A stretch of 43,372 nt of DNA, taken from positions 1-43,372 of the IMG/VR virus record IMGVR_UViG_3300025648_000042. One strand, 5' to 3'. Every line of letters begins with the position of its first letter. Position 1 is the first letter of the stretch. Shown here one piece after another: positions 30,010 to 37,648 of this stretch. The DNA is from a virus. Position numbers and translations under genes: made by a program. Under the pieces are notes generated by a model. The model saw only the letters and a program-made list of their open reading frames with translations. It had not been told where the DNA came from and did not search any database.

Positions 30010-30447
30010 TCAGCCCCACAACTGCGAATTAATCTCGTAATAACCTTTCAGCGACACCACGAAGCCCGCGTCCTTACCGTTGATCCGCAGCGCGCCGACA
30101 CTCTCAATGGCGCAATTGGTGATCGGATAGGTCGAAAGCGTGGTGCTGTCAGTATAGACGGTCAGATTACCCACAATGGCGTTGCTTTCCATGCGCTGCT
30201 TAAATGAGTCGGCAAGACCCTGAGTGCGCAGCAAGTGCAGCGTGATGTTGGCGCGCTGGTAGGGCTCCGGGCTGGTGACAGCGCCAGTCATAGTGTTCAG
30301 GAAGGTGGTAGTCTCACCTTCCAAGCTCAAGCCGATGCCCTCCTCGCCGAGGAAAGAAGCGGTGACGTTAAGCTCGGGACTATCGACGAATGCCACGGAG
30401 CCAATGAGCCGATTAAGGGTTCCCTGGGGAGTGAGGGGAGCGGGCAT
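30010..30447 (-). CDS. Tail tube protein (DUF3277-like)
   Basis: 145 residues, ATG at 30447 after AAGGAGTAACTTG. It follows the sheath gene and precedes the chaperones, the fixed place of the tube protein. The sequence (GTLNRLIGSVAFVDSPELNV, ..., TNCAIESVGALRINGKDAGF VVSLKGYYE) matches the DUF3277-type tube of phages with a DUF3383 sheath. Rings of this protein stack into the inner tail tube. Confidence 0.85.
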   Translation of the reverse strand: MPAPLTPQGTLNRLIGSVAFVDSPELNVTASFLGEEGIGLSLEGETTTFLNTMTGAVTSPEPYQRANITLHLLRTQGLADSFKQRMESNAIVGNLTVYTDSTTLSTYPITNCAIESVGALRINGKDAGFVVSLKGYYEINSQLWG

Positions 30448-30460
30448 ATCAAGTTACTCC

Positions 30461-31843
30461 TTAGACGGCAACAAAGTCGGTGACATTGATGTTGAACACA
30501 ATGTTCGTAAACCCGCGATTAGGCGTGTAGACGGTCGAAAGACCAGCATACTTGCCGATCTTGTAATCTCCGGGGTTGCTTTGGCTGTACGGAATGAACG
30601 GCACCGCATTGACCACGGTGTAGCCATTGTACACGCCGTTTTCCAGGTTCTGACCCAGCACATCGCCGAGTATATTGGTGGATTTGGGCGGGAACAGCAC
30701 CAGACCGAATGCAACACCGGAATTCATCACCTTGACAGCAGTGGCCTGAAGCCGGTTGATACCGTCCTGATTGTAGTACAGCGGGTTGATAGGGTTGTTG
30801 CTGCCATTGATAACCGCATTGGCAACCGCCAAATCGATATTGATCTGCACCCAATCCACCGAATACCAATAGGTGAAGTCTCGCACGTCCATTGTGGTTC
30901 CCCACAGCAGCATCGCGTTGGAGATGCCACCCTCAGCGCCCGTGCCGATGATATTGACGCCAGCGGTCTTGAGCGAGGCGAACAGAGCGCCGTTGCCCTT
31001 CACCGGATAAGGCGTCACGCCATAGACGTAACTAAACGCGGTCGGCGTGACCTTGTTGGTATTGCTGGGATTGTAGTTGAGCGTCACCCAGAACGCCGAA
31101 GCATTGCTGAATTCCAACGAGCCCGCGACACCCGGAGCTTCGATCATCACGAAGGCGCACTTCATCAGCGCCGTGTAGCTGGTGTACGTACCCACCGTAC
31201 TGGTGATGTAGAAGTAGGTCTTAGCCGTAGTGCTTTCAAACGACGCCAGCAGCGACAGGAAGCTGGAGTTAGCGTCCCAAGTGCGCGGCACGAGGTAGCT
31301 GTAGAAGATGCCGGGATTAGCGGTGAGCCACGTAGTCAGCGCCGCAGCGCCATCCGTGGCATTGCCCGCGCCAAGCTCCAGCACGTAGACGGCCTGCTGC
31401 GACCCCTGCGCAAAGAACGTGGTCGCCATCGCCAACAGCTCGTTGACATCTTCCGGGGTATACTTGCCCTGAACCGTCGCGGTGCCGGGATTGCTCACCA
31501 GCGGATAGGTGAAGGTGCTTGCGCCAGTAATGGTGCAGGTGAAGGTGCCATTGTAACCAGCCGGCGTCACACCGGAGATGGTCAGCGGCAGCGTGTCAGC
31601 CGTGGTGAAACCATGCGGCGCGGTCGTGGTGACCGTGACGACGCTGGAGCCCCACGCCATGGACGTGATGGACAACGCACCCGTGAGGATCGAAGTCAGG
31701 TCCTGCAACTGCGTCAGCATGGTATAGCTGCCCGCCGCAGTGGTGGTGGCACCCTGCGAAATAAGGGCACCCATTTTCTGTAGCGTCGATGGGGTCGGCG
31801 CGACAGTCTGGCTTACGTTGACTGTGACGATAGTGTTTGCCAT
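30461..31843 (-). CDS. Tail sheath protein (DUF3383 family) with inserted Ig-like unit
   Basis: 460 residues, ATG at 31843. The family is shown by VNVSQTVAPTPSTLQKMGAL at the N-terminus and VVNAVPFIPYSQSNPGDYKI near the C-terminus. These are contractile-tail sheath proteins, so the virion is a myovirus. Residues 55-127 are extra: an Ig-like unit (HGFTTADTLPLTISGV, PAGYNGTFTCTITGASTFTY) of a kind found inserted in many phage structural proteins, probably exposed on the sheath surface. Similar units occur in the J and cement genes. Confidence 0.9.
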   Translation of the reverse strand: MANTIVTVNVSQTVAPTPSTLQKMGALISQGATTTAAGSYTMLTQLQDLTSILTGALSITSMAWGSSVVTVTTTAPHGFTTADTLPLTISGVTPAGYNGTFTCTITGASTFTYPLVSNPGTATVQGKYTPEDVNELLAMATTFFAQGSQQAVYVLELGAGNATDGAAALTTWLTANPGIFYSYLVPRTWDANSSFLSLLASFESTTAKTYFYITSTVGTYTSYTALMKCAFVMIEAPGVAGSLEFSNASAFWVTLNYNPSNTNKVTPTAFSYVYGVTPYPVKGNGALFASLKTAGVNIIGTGAEGGISNAMLLWGTTMDVRDFTYWYSVDWVQINIDLAVANAVINGSNNPINPLYYNQDGINRLQATAVKVMNSGVAFGLVLFPPKSTNILGDVLGQNLENGVYNGYTVVNAVPFIPYSQSNPGDYKIGKYAGLSTVYTPNRGFTNIVFNINVTDFVAV

Positions 31844-31872
31844 GTGAAATTACCTCGCGCCGACCAGATTGA

Positions 31873-32268
31873 TTACGAATAGCTAACGGCGATCTGGGGC
31901 GAACCCGCACCCGGAACCGCAGACACCACGATTCCCACAGCGACCGGGAAATCCAGGGTGATCACAGCGCCCGCAACGTTGGCGGTGGCGTTGTAAGCCA
32001 TGGTCCAAATCTCGTTGGCAGTGGTGGCCGTACCAGTGGTAGCGCAGTCGTTAATGGTAAACGCGCCGCTGCCCGAGCCGGGGGCAATGATCACGACCTT
32101 GGCGATACGCCCGGCAGTCGCCTTGACGACAGCGGCAGCAGTGATGTTCAACGAGGACTTGAGTCCGCCGTTGGTGCTAAGCAGATTGCCGCCCGAATCC
32201 AGGTTGAGGGTGGACTGAGCGCCTGCGGTGGTCTTAGCGACATTCTGCAAAAGGGCATTCTGGGGCAT
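31873..32268 (-). CDS. Small Ala/Thr-rich virion protein
   Basis: 131 residues, ATG at 32268 with GGAGAGTTTCC upstream. The N-terminus (KTTAGAQSTLNLDSGGNLLS) and core (TAGRIAKVVIIAPGSGSGAF) form a compact beta-rich protein like small decoration proteins of other phages (KATPGRLvkVsViaaGs.. motif). It lies between the neck terminator and the sheath, an unusual place for a capsid decoration protein, so a neck or tail-surface role is possible. Confidence 0.7.
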   Translation of the reverse strand: MPQNALLQNVAKTTAGAQSTLNLDSGGNLLSTNGGLKSSLNITAAAVVKATAGRIAKVVIIAPGSGSGAFTINDCATTGTATTANEIWTMAYNATANVAGAVITLDFPVAVGIVVSAVPGAGSPQIAVSYS

Positions 32269-32280
32269 TTGGAAACTCTC

Positions 32281-33249
32281 CTAGTATGGCGCTGTGGCCT
32301 GGGTGTAGGTGATCGGCGCGAGACTTATCAACTGTCTGGCTACGTCACGCACTCGCTCTTGCACGTAGTTAATCTCAAACGTAATGGTCTTCACTTGAGC
32401 CAGAGTGCCCAGCTCCACCTGAGGGTGCTTCTCGTCGCGCAATACCGGCATGTTCATAATGCCGATAGTACCGTAGTCCATTGTGAATTGATTTATACAG
32501 GCTACGAAGTCCTGTGCATCAGAATTTTTCAGCCCGTACATCGTGATATCCACGATTTCAAAACATAGCTGATTCTGCGCATAGCGCGAATTCAACGCCG
32601 GGAGAGCGCTCAAGCCCTTTGTGGACTCGGGTCGCACATGCACCGATGCGAACGGTGGTGCCAAATTAGCAGGCACCAGGAAAGAAGGATACATCATAAC
32701 CGTATTACTGAACGTCGGATAGACGGGATTGTAGGTATTCAGCGCGAGCCACAATGGCAAGCTATTGGATACCACGGTGTCACGACCATCGAACGTCGAT
32801 AGATCGTCAACCACCTGGGGAAGCATTTCAGACTGGATTGCCGTACCGCTGTAGTGGTGAAGATCGGCAATCCGGTAATACTTTCCCCGTGAGGAAAACG
32901 CAAATTTCACCCCATCAACCGTGGCGATGAATAGGGTTGTCGGCGCAACGTCATTGAGATTCTTCACCTCAATCTCGGACGTGAACACCACATTATTGCT
33001 GGTATAGGTTCGCGTTTCTTCCTGATGCAAATCGGTAGAGCGATGCAGTGAACCGGTTGCTACGAATGACGCGGCTTGATTGACGAGGTCACCTCTAATC
33101 CAAAAGATATAACCATCCAGCGGAAGCACCTTCTGCACATATTGAACAAAGGTCAATTGCTGTCCGAGACCCAGCACCTCTACACCAGCATCGAGTACGG
33201 CGGAGATTTGGGTGGCCTGGGTCGCTGCGGCTTCCGATGCTGATGCCAT
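32281..33249 (-). CDS. Neck/tail terminator-like protein
   Basis: 322 residues, ATG sharing one base with the previous stop (TAATG). The C-terminal third (EIVDITMYGLKNSDAQDFVA, then KTITFEINYVQERVRDVARQ) has the pattern of neck terminator (gp12-like) proteins. The N-terminal 150 residues are extra and beta-rich (EVLGLGQQLTFVQYVQKVLP, GYIFWIRG, TRTYTSNNVVFTSEIEVKN). It should close the tail tube at the head-proximal end. Size above the family average suggests a fused domain specific to this phage group. Confidence 0.68.
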   Translation of the reverse strand: MASASEAAATQATQISAVLDAGVEVLGLGQQLTFVQYVQKVLPLDGYIFWIRGDLVNQAASFVATGSLHRSTDLHQEETRTYTSNNVVFTSEIEVKNLNDVAPTTLFIATVDGVKFAFSSRGKYYRIADLHHYSGTAIQSEMLPQVVDDLSTFDGRDTVVSNSLPLWLALNTYNPVYPTFSNTVMMYPSFLVPANLAPPFASVHVRPESTKGLSALPALNSRYAQNQLCFEIVDITMYGLKNSDAQDFVACINQFTMDYGTIGIMNMPVLRDEKHPQVELGTLAQVKTITFEINYVQERVRDVARQLISLAPITYTQATAPY

Positions 33250-33680
33250 TATTTAATCTCACAGCGGAAGCTGTTCTCATAGATACCGCTGTCAACGAAT
33301 GACGGACCAGTGTTGGCGACTTTCTTACGGGTGCTGCTACCACCATTGCGACGCTTGATTGACGCCTGGGTGGGGACGCCGGGGATACCCATCGTTTCGA
33401 TTTCGCCCGTCATCAGAAACGTCTTGAACCGACCGACAATCGCAGCCTCAGCCTCAAACATCGGGCGAGGAGACGGTGGTGCGCCTTCCATGATCGCCTC
33501 AGCTTGCGCCGCGATTGCGCTTTCAAGATCGCTAGCAATATCCACCTTATGAGCATCATAGAAATGCTGCATCACGCCGTACTTGGCCTCAAGAATCAAC
33601 GCAACATCGCCCGTCATGACGACACCGGATGCATCGGTATTGGCGTAAGGCACGTCGTTGATGCCAAGGCATATTTTCAT
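33249..33680 (-). CDS. Neck/connector protein (gp10-like position)
   Basis: 143 residues from the ATG at 33680, which overlaps the preceding stop (TCATGA); the GTG at 33692 is less likely. It has a helical middle with a basic, glycine-rich C-terminal part (IKRRNGGSSTRKKVANTGPS then FVDSGIYENSFRCEI). The place between head-completion and terminator genes is that of HK97 gp10-like tail-completion proteins. Assignment is from order; the fold is not obvious from sequence. Confidence 0.62.
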   Translation of the reverse strand: MKICLGINDVPYANTDASGVVMTGDVALILEAKYGVMQHFYDAHKVDIASDLESAIAAQAEAIMEGAPPSPRPMFEAEAAIVGRFKTFLMTGEIETMGIPGVPTQASIKRRNGGSSTRKKVANTGPSFVDSGIYENSFRCEIK

Positions 33681-34123
33681 GACATACCCCACAGGGTGCC
33701 CATTTGTTGGGCAATGGCGAGATATTGCCGCCCATATGGCGTCTTGATATTTTGAAGGTCCGAGAAGGTCAACATCTCGAACGCTTTAGGAACGGTCAGG
33801 GATGAAGACGTGCCTTCATCGCTGGTGGAACTGACCACACCGGGCACGAACGATGTACAATGAAACGACTTACGGAGGTCTTGAAAGTAGGTCTGACCAG
33901 CCTGATCCGGGCACCAATTGATCAGGGTATCACCCCCTAGATTATAGACGGCCATGGTGTAGATCGTCGGGCTAGCCGCGTCGAGTGTGGTATTGACCCA
34001 CTCAAGCGCCACAGTGTAGGCATCGGTCAAGCTGGTGGAATTGTCCGGCACATAGACAGAGGAAATGCCCATCACGTTCCGAACGAACGCCAGAAAACCG
34101 GACTGTGATGGGCTGGTATCCAT
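33677..34123 (-). CDS. Putative head-completion/adaptor protein
   Basis: 148 residues, ATG at 34123. Helical N-terminal half (GFLAFVRNVMGISSVYVPDN, then SLTDAYTVALEWVNTTLDAA) with a conserved-looking INWCPDQ segment and a C-terminal helix (GRQYLAIAQQMGTLWGM). Gene order (major capsid - small genes - this - connector - terminator) places it as the head-tail adaptor, the role of DUF4054-type proteins in related phages. No direct family match is claimed. Confidence 0.62.
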   Translation of the reverse strand: MDTSPSQSGFLAFVRNVMGISSVYVPDNSTSLTDAYTVALEWVNTTLDAASPTIYTMAVYNLGGDTLINWCPDQAGQTYFQDLRKSFHCTSFVPGVVSSTSDEGTSSSLTVPKAFEMLTFSDLQNIKTPYGRQYLAIAQQMGTLWGMS

Positions 34124-34126
34124 GAT

Positions 34127-34660
34127 CTAACGCACCTTCGGGGGACGGCCACGGCGGGGAGCATCGTGAGCGCGTTCTTCATTCTTGGTGACGCGCACGC
34201 CCTCATTCATCGGGTCAGTGCTGCTATCGGCACCAGTGCCGCGCTTCTCTTCCTGCACCGACATTTCTAACATGTCGGGAGCCGGGCCGGTGTGGTCGTC
34301 ACCCAACGCGTTGTTCACGGCGACGGCGGCTTCCTTGCGAATCTCCCTGCCCTTGTGGATCAAGATTTCGCGATTGCGCTGAATTACCCGCGACATGAGG
34401 TCAATGGATACCGGCTTGTCCAGCGAGTAGACCAGTCCAGCATAGTGATGCTGCTTTCCGATGGTGTCGGCGCGAAAGAAGCCGTACGGGTCAAGCTGTT
34501 CGATAATCCCGTCAATCTGAATATCAGTGATATCCCGACCACCAAGGATAATCTGCTGCCCAATTTCGATAGTCTGCTGCTTCACGCCGATGGATTCGAT
34601 CAGCCGGTAATTCACACTCTGATTCTGCTGAGAGCAATTGGCAACGTAGAGTTTGGTCAT
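34127..34660 (-). CDS. Head-region protein with AT-hook-like C-terminus
   Basis: 177 residues, ATG overlapping the previous stop by four bases. The N-terminal 110 residues are ordered (TKLYVANCSQQNQSVNYRLI, then GRDITDIQIDGIIEQLDPYG). The C-terminal 60 are polar and disordered, ending in PRRGRPPKVR, a canonical AT-hook (RGRP core) that binds the minor groove of AT-rich DNA. A DNA-binding tail on a head-region protein could contact packaged DNA or the portal exit. N-terminal family unknown. Confidence 0.68.
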   Translation of the reverse strand: MTKLYVANCSQQNQSVNYRLIESIGVKQQTIEIGQQIILGGRDITDIQIDGIIEQLDPYGFFRADTIGKQHHYAGLVYSLDKPVSIDLMSRVIQRNREILIHKGREIRKEAAVAVNNALGDDHTGPAPDMLEMSVQEEKRGTGADSSTDPMNEGVRVTKNEERAHDAPRRGRPPKVR

Positions 34661-34866
34661 TTCATACCTTCCTTCCTGGGAGAAAAGCTATCGATGGTGT
34701 TGCCTCTGCTATCCAAAACAAAAGCTTTCACACCGATAGGATAGGACCGCTTGTCATCACCTTCACCTATCACGGCTAGTGCGTTGCCTGCATCATCGTG
34801 GGTAAATGAGCATGCGCTGGCTTCCACCAGTACATTACCCATTAGACCCACGATTTTGATCAGCAT
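34657..34866 (-). CDS. Small protein downstream of the major capsid gene
   Basis: 69 residues from the ATG at 34866 (AGGACC upstream); the longer frame to 34959 would overlap the capsid gene and is rejected. Sequence MLIKIVGLMGNVLVEASACS, then FTHDDAGNALAVIGEGDDK, suggests a small beta-rich protein. It lies just after the major capsid gene and overlaps the AT-hook gene by four bases. Function unknown; a minor capsid or connector role is possible from position. Confidence 0.62.
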   Translation of the reverse strand: MLIKIVGLMGNVLVEASACSFTHDDAGNALAVIGEGDDKRSYPIGVKAFVLDSRGNTIDSFSPRKEGMK

Positions 34867-34889
34867 AACAAGCGGTCCTATATTACAAT

Positions 34890-35912
34890 TTACTGATACT
34901 GGAGCGACAACACGGTAATCGCTTCGGGGCGGATAGCCCAACCCGAAGTGATGCGCCACTCACTCAGCACATCGGTAGCACCGCCCGGCAGCGGGGACAC
35001 GATTTCGCGCGGTGCGGCCATATCGGCATACATGAGGGTGCAAGCCTCAATGCCGGGAGCCAGCTTAGCGAATTCGTTGGTATTGATGCGCCCGCCATTG
35101 GGCTTCTCAACTTCCGGCATCACGACCAGAACCGCGTCGTTACCGCCAGCACCCTTGCCGATCAGCGTATCGTCGTAAGCCCAGACGATGGTGTCACCAT
35201 TCGCCATCAGCATTTCCTTGACCACACCGGCGGTCGAGGTGGAACCCGCGCCGGGGCGCTGGAACTGAACGACCTGAACGATACTCTGATACTCGAAGGC
35301 ACCTAGGGTGCGCTGCGGACCAAGAATAACGAACTTGCGACCAATACCAAGCTGGTTGGTACGGGTCTTGATCGCGCTGATCTGGGTCAGCAGGAACACG
35401 GCCATCTGACCGTTGTCATAGGTGACAACGGTGCTGTTGCCGTTGCTGTCACTCGGCAGGTTAACGGCGGTAGCACCAGCGGTATTCAACAGGCCCTCAC
35501 CGTTGGCGGGGTTGAAGCCGTACAGCAGGGCGGTACGAGCAAGCTGAAAGTGACCCTGACGCATACCGAGACGCTGCGCCTCGACAATGTTGACGCCCCA
35601 GCGGTTCATGGCGGCAGTGTCGTGATGGTCATACTCGGCACGGACCCGAAGCAGGTAGGTCGGGGTGCTGATCTGAGACATCGAAACACTGACGCTCGGA
35701 AGCTGGTTGTAAGCAGCCTGACCGGCAGACATCTTCGTGCGCACGTCGGCGCGCTTGATGTAAACATACAGGTCGCCTTCACTCAGGCGCACCAGCGGCT
35801 CGCCGGTCGCCAGAGTGTCGAAAGCACCGCTCGCCTGCGAATACGGAAGCAACAGCCCCGGCTCGATAAACGAGGGGTTAACGGTAACAAAGCTCGGGGC
35901 GTTGTTAGCCAT
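34890..35912 (-). CDS. Major capsid protein (DUF2184 family)
   Basis: 340 residues, ATG at 35912 with AAAGGAG upstream. The sequence fits DUF2184, the HK97-fold capsid family that accompanies DUF1073 portals and DUF2213 proteases: LYVYIKRADVRTKMSAGQAA in the N-arm region, YDHHDTAAMNRWGVNIVEAQ, and the C-terminal GATDVLSEWRITSGWAIRPE. It forms the capsid shell. No long delta-domain is present, so scaffolding is expected from a separate gene, for which the 36822 protein is the candidate. Confidence 0.9.
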   Translation of the reverse strand: MANNAPSFVTVNPSFIEPGLLLPYSQASGAFDTLATGEPLVRLSEGDLYVYIKRADVRTKMSAGQAAYNQLPSVSVSMSQISTPTYLLRVRAEYDHHDTAAMNRWGVNIVEAQRLGMRQGHFQLARTALLYGFNPANGEGLLNTAGATAVNLPSDSNGNSTVVTYDNGQMAVFLLTQISAIKTRTNQLGIGRKFVILGPQRTLGAFEYQSIVQVVQFQRPGAGSTSTAGVVKEMLMANGDTIVWAYDDTLIGKGAGGNDAVLVVMPEVEKPNGGRINTNEFAKLAPGIEACTLMYADMAAPREIVSPLPGGATDVLSEWRITSGWAIRPEAITVLSLQYQ

Positions 35913-35927
35913 GATCCCATTTCTCCT

Positions 35928-36818
35928 TTAGATAAGTACCACAGCGGCGCTGCCGTTGTAGTTCCAAGTGGCGAAGCCGGTGGTGGCATTGTAGTTGACG
36001 GTCATGCAATTACCAATCTTCACGTCGATAATCTGGACGTTCAGAGCGCCAGTACCTTCGTTCAGGATGATGGTGCCGGAAAGAGCGCCGGTAGCGATGG
36101 CACCCGAAGCGGCGGTCACCTGGAACGAGAAGTTTTGATTATCGGTAAAGGCAGTGATGATCTGGTTACCATTGACCAGACCAGCACCCGTACCGGTCAC
36201 GCCCGACACGTTGATGGCATCACCGACCGCACCCACGACGGTGGCGGCAGCGGCAACCACAACGAAGGTGTATACGCCGTTGCTGTAGCTGGAGGTGATG
36301 GAGGTCACCGACACAGTGGCGGTGCTGGCATCATACGGCTGCAAGCGCTGATTCTTGAAGTCCCAGCTAACCTGCTGCGCAATGCTGCCGGTTTCCAGTG
36401 ACACCAGCGACGGATCGATGGCGACGACCACACGGCTGGACGAACCTAACCGCACGTAGTTGACTGACTGATAAGAGCCAGCCATCGGAACCGGAGACTG
36501 CGGCGACGTGGTCATGCCGTAAGCCTGATTCAGCACCGAGAAGCCAACCAGACCGGTAGACGACGTGGTGGTGACGGAGGTGGCGCGACCAACGGAGTTA
36601 CCCAGAGCGGTATTGGCGCTGTTGCTGATCTGCTCGTAAATACCGACACCGCCCCACATGGGAATGGTCTCGGACGAGGACAGCACGCCGCCGGCAATGT
36701 AATTGCGAAGCGCCGGATCATCAAGCAAGGTGCCCTGAATATAGCCGTTCGACTCGGTGTTGAACGTGCCCGCCGCATTGGTGGTCACGCCCGGATTGAA
36801 AGCGAGAGTGGCAACCAT
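35928..36818 (-). CDS. Structural cement/decoration protein (Gp24-like) with inserted domain
   Basis: 296 residues, ATG at 36818. The N-terminal half (NGYIQGTLLDDPALRNYIAG, then SETIPMWGGVGIYEQI) matches the structural cement protein family found directly before DUF2184 capsid genes. Residues about 165-255 (YTFVVVAAAATVVGAVGDAI, then GTGAGLVNGNQIITAFTDNQ) look like an inserted beta-sandwich unit, after which the family core returns (VKIGNCMTVNYN). It should stabilise the capsid from outside. Confidence 0.83.
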   Translation of the reverse strand: MVATLAFNPGVTTNAAGTFNTESNGYIQGTLLDDPALRNYIAGGVLSSSETIPMWGGVGIYEQISNSANTALGNSVGRATSVTTTSSTGLVGFSVLNQAYGMTTSPQSPVPMAGSYQSVNYVRLGSSSRVVVAIDPSLVSLETGSIAQQVSWDFKNQRLQPYDASTATVSVTSITSSYSNGVYTFVVVAAAATVVGAVGDAINVSGVTGTGAGLVNGNQIITAFTDNQNFSFQVTAASGAIATGALSGTIILNEGTGALNVQIIDVKIGNCMTVNYNATTGFATWNYNGSAAVVLI

Positions 36819-36821
36819 AAC

Positions 36822-37583
36822 TTAGGCTCCCTGCTTGGTGTTGATGCCGGTCAGGAAGCGCTGGCTCGGCGAGAAGTCACGCATCCAGGAACGAGGTTGA
36901 CCAACGAACGAAGTGTGGCGACGGCCAGTTTCGTCAGTGGACAGAATAGCGCGCAACTGACCTTCGGGAACGTCCGAGGGGTTACGGGCGGCGGTCATGG
37001 CGTCGGAATAAATCTGACCCACGGCGATTTCCAGAGCCTCACCCGGAAGCTTGCCCAGATCGATACCATTCCAAGCGCTGGAGTGACGCTTAAGACCAGT
37101 CGCCAGACGACGGCGATAGTTGATCAAGTCCTCACCCTGGAGCGGACGGGGGGCACTGTCACCGAACGCTGCGTAAACCTTGTCGGCACCAGCCTGAGCG
37201 TCGGCCATGGCGGCATACTCAGCGTCGGTCACCTGACGGGGCAACATGCTTTCCACACGGGCGATACGATCCATGATCGCGGCGCTATCCTTGCGGGCAC
37301 GGTCCTTGCGCTCATCTTCTTCCTCGTCCTTCTTAGCGCGGTCAGCGGCAACACGCTTCGGCTCATCGATTTCATCATCGATGTCCATCTCAGCGTCCTT
37401 ACGCTCTTCTTCTTCCTCGTCGCGCTCGGCGTCCTTACGCTCCTCTTCGCTTTCCAGCGAATCGAGACGCTTGTGAAGCGAGTCGAGATGGGTCAGAAGC
37501 TTATCAAGCTTCTCCCCAGCTTCCGCGTCCTTGCGAGCGCGGTCTTCCTCAGCGGCATCATCCCGCTGTTCAACTTCGGCCAT
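36822..37583 (-). CDS. Scaffold-like head assembly protein, highly charged
   Basis: 253 residues, ATG at 37583 with GAGGAGATCAGAC upstream. Residues 1-110 are an extremely charged coiled coil with repeated RKD/ERKDAE units (KLDKLLTHLDSLHKRLDSLE is the heptad core). The second half (TDAEYAAMADAQAGADKVYA, then INYRRRLATGLKRHSSAW and GRRHTSFVGQPRSWMRDF) is a conserved domain seen in phage and prophage proteins placed between protease and capsid. It is the best scaffold candidate. The (I/L)DSLE-x-x-x-x-RKD motif recurs in the gene at 38711. Confidence 0.72.
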   Translation of the reverse strand: MAEVEQRDDAAEEDRARKDAEAGEKLDKLLTHLDSLHKRLDSLESEEERKDAERDEEEEERKDAEMDIDDEIDEPKRVAADRAKKDEEEDERKDRARKDSAAIMDRIARVESMLPRQVTDAEYAAMADAQAGADKVYAAFGDSAPRPLQGEDLINYRRRLATGLKRHSSAWNGIDLGKLPGEALEIAVGQIYSDAMTAARNPSDVPEGQLRAILSTDETGRRHTSFVGQPRSWMRDFSPSQRFLTGINTKQGA

Positions 37584-37648
37584 GTCTGATCTCCTCTAAC
37601 GTCTGCCGAAAATGACACTGACGGGATTTCCGCCTTTGTCTAAGATAC

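Noticed and set aside
30275-31783. 502-codon open frame on the + strand opposite the sheath and tube genes
   Set aside because: It is antisense to two clearly recognised structural genes, its sequence is His/Arg-rich without any family pattern, and no ribosome binding site precedes it.
35550-36401. 283-codon + strand frame opposite the capsid and cement genes
   Set aside because: Antisense shadow of two recognised structural genes.
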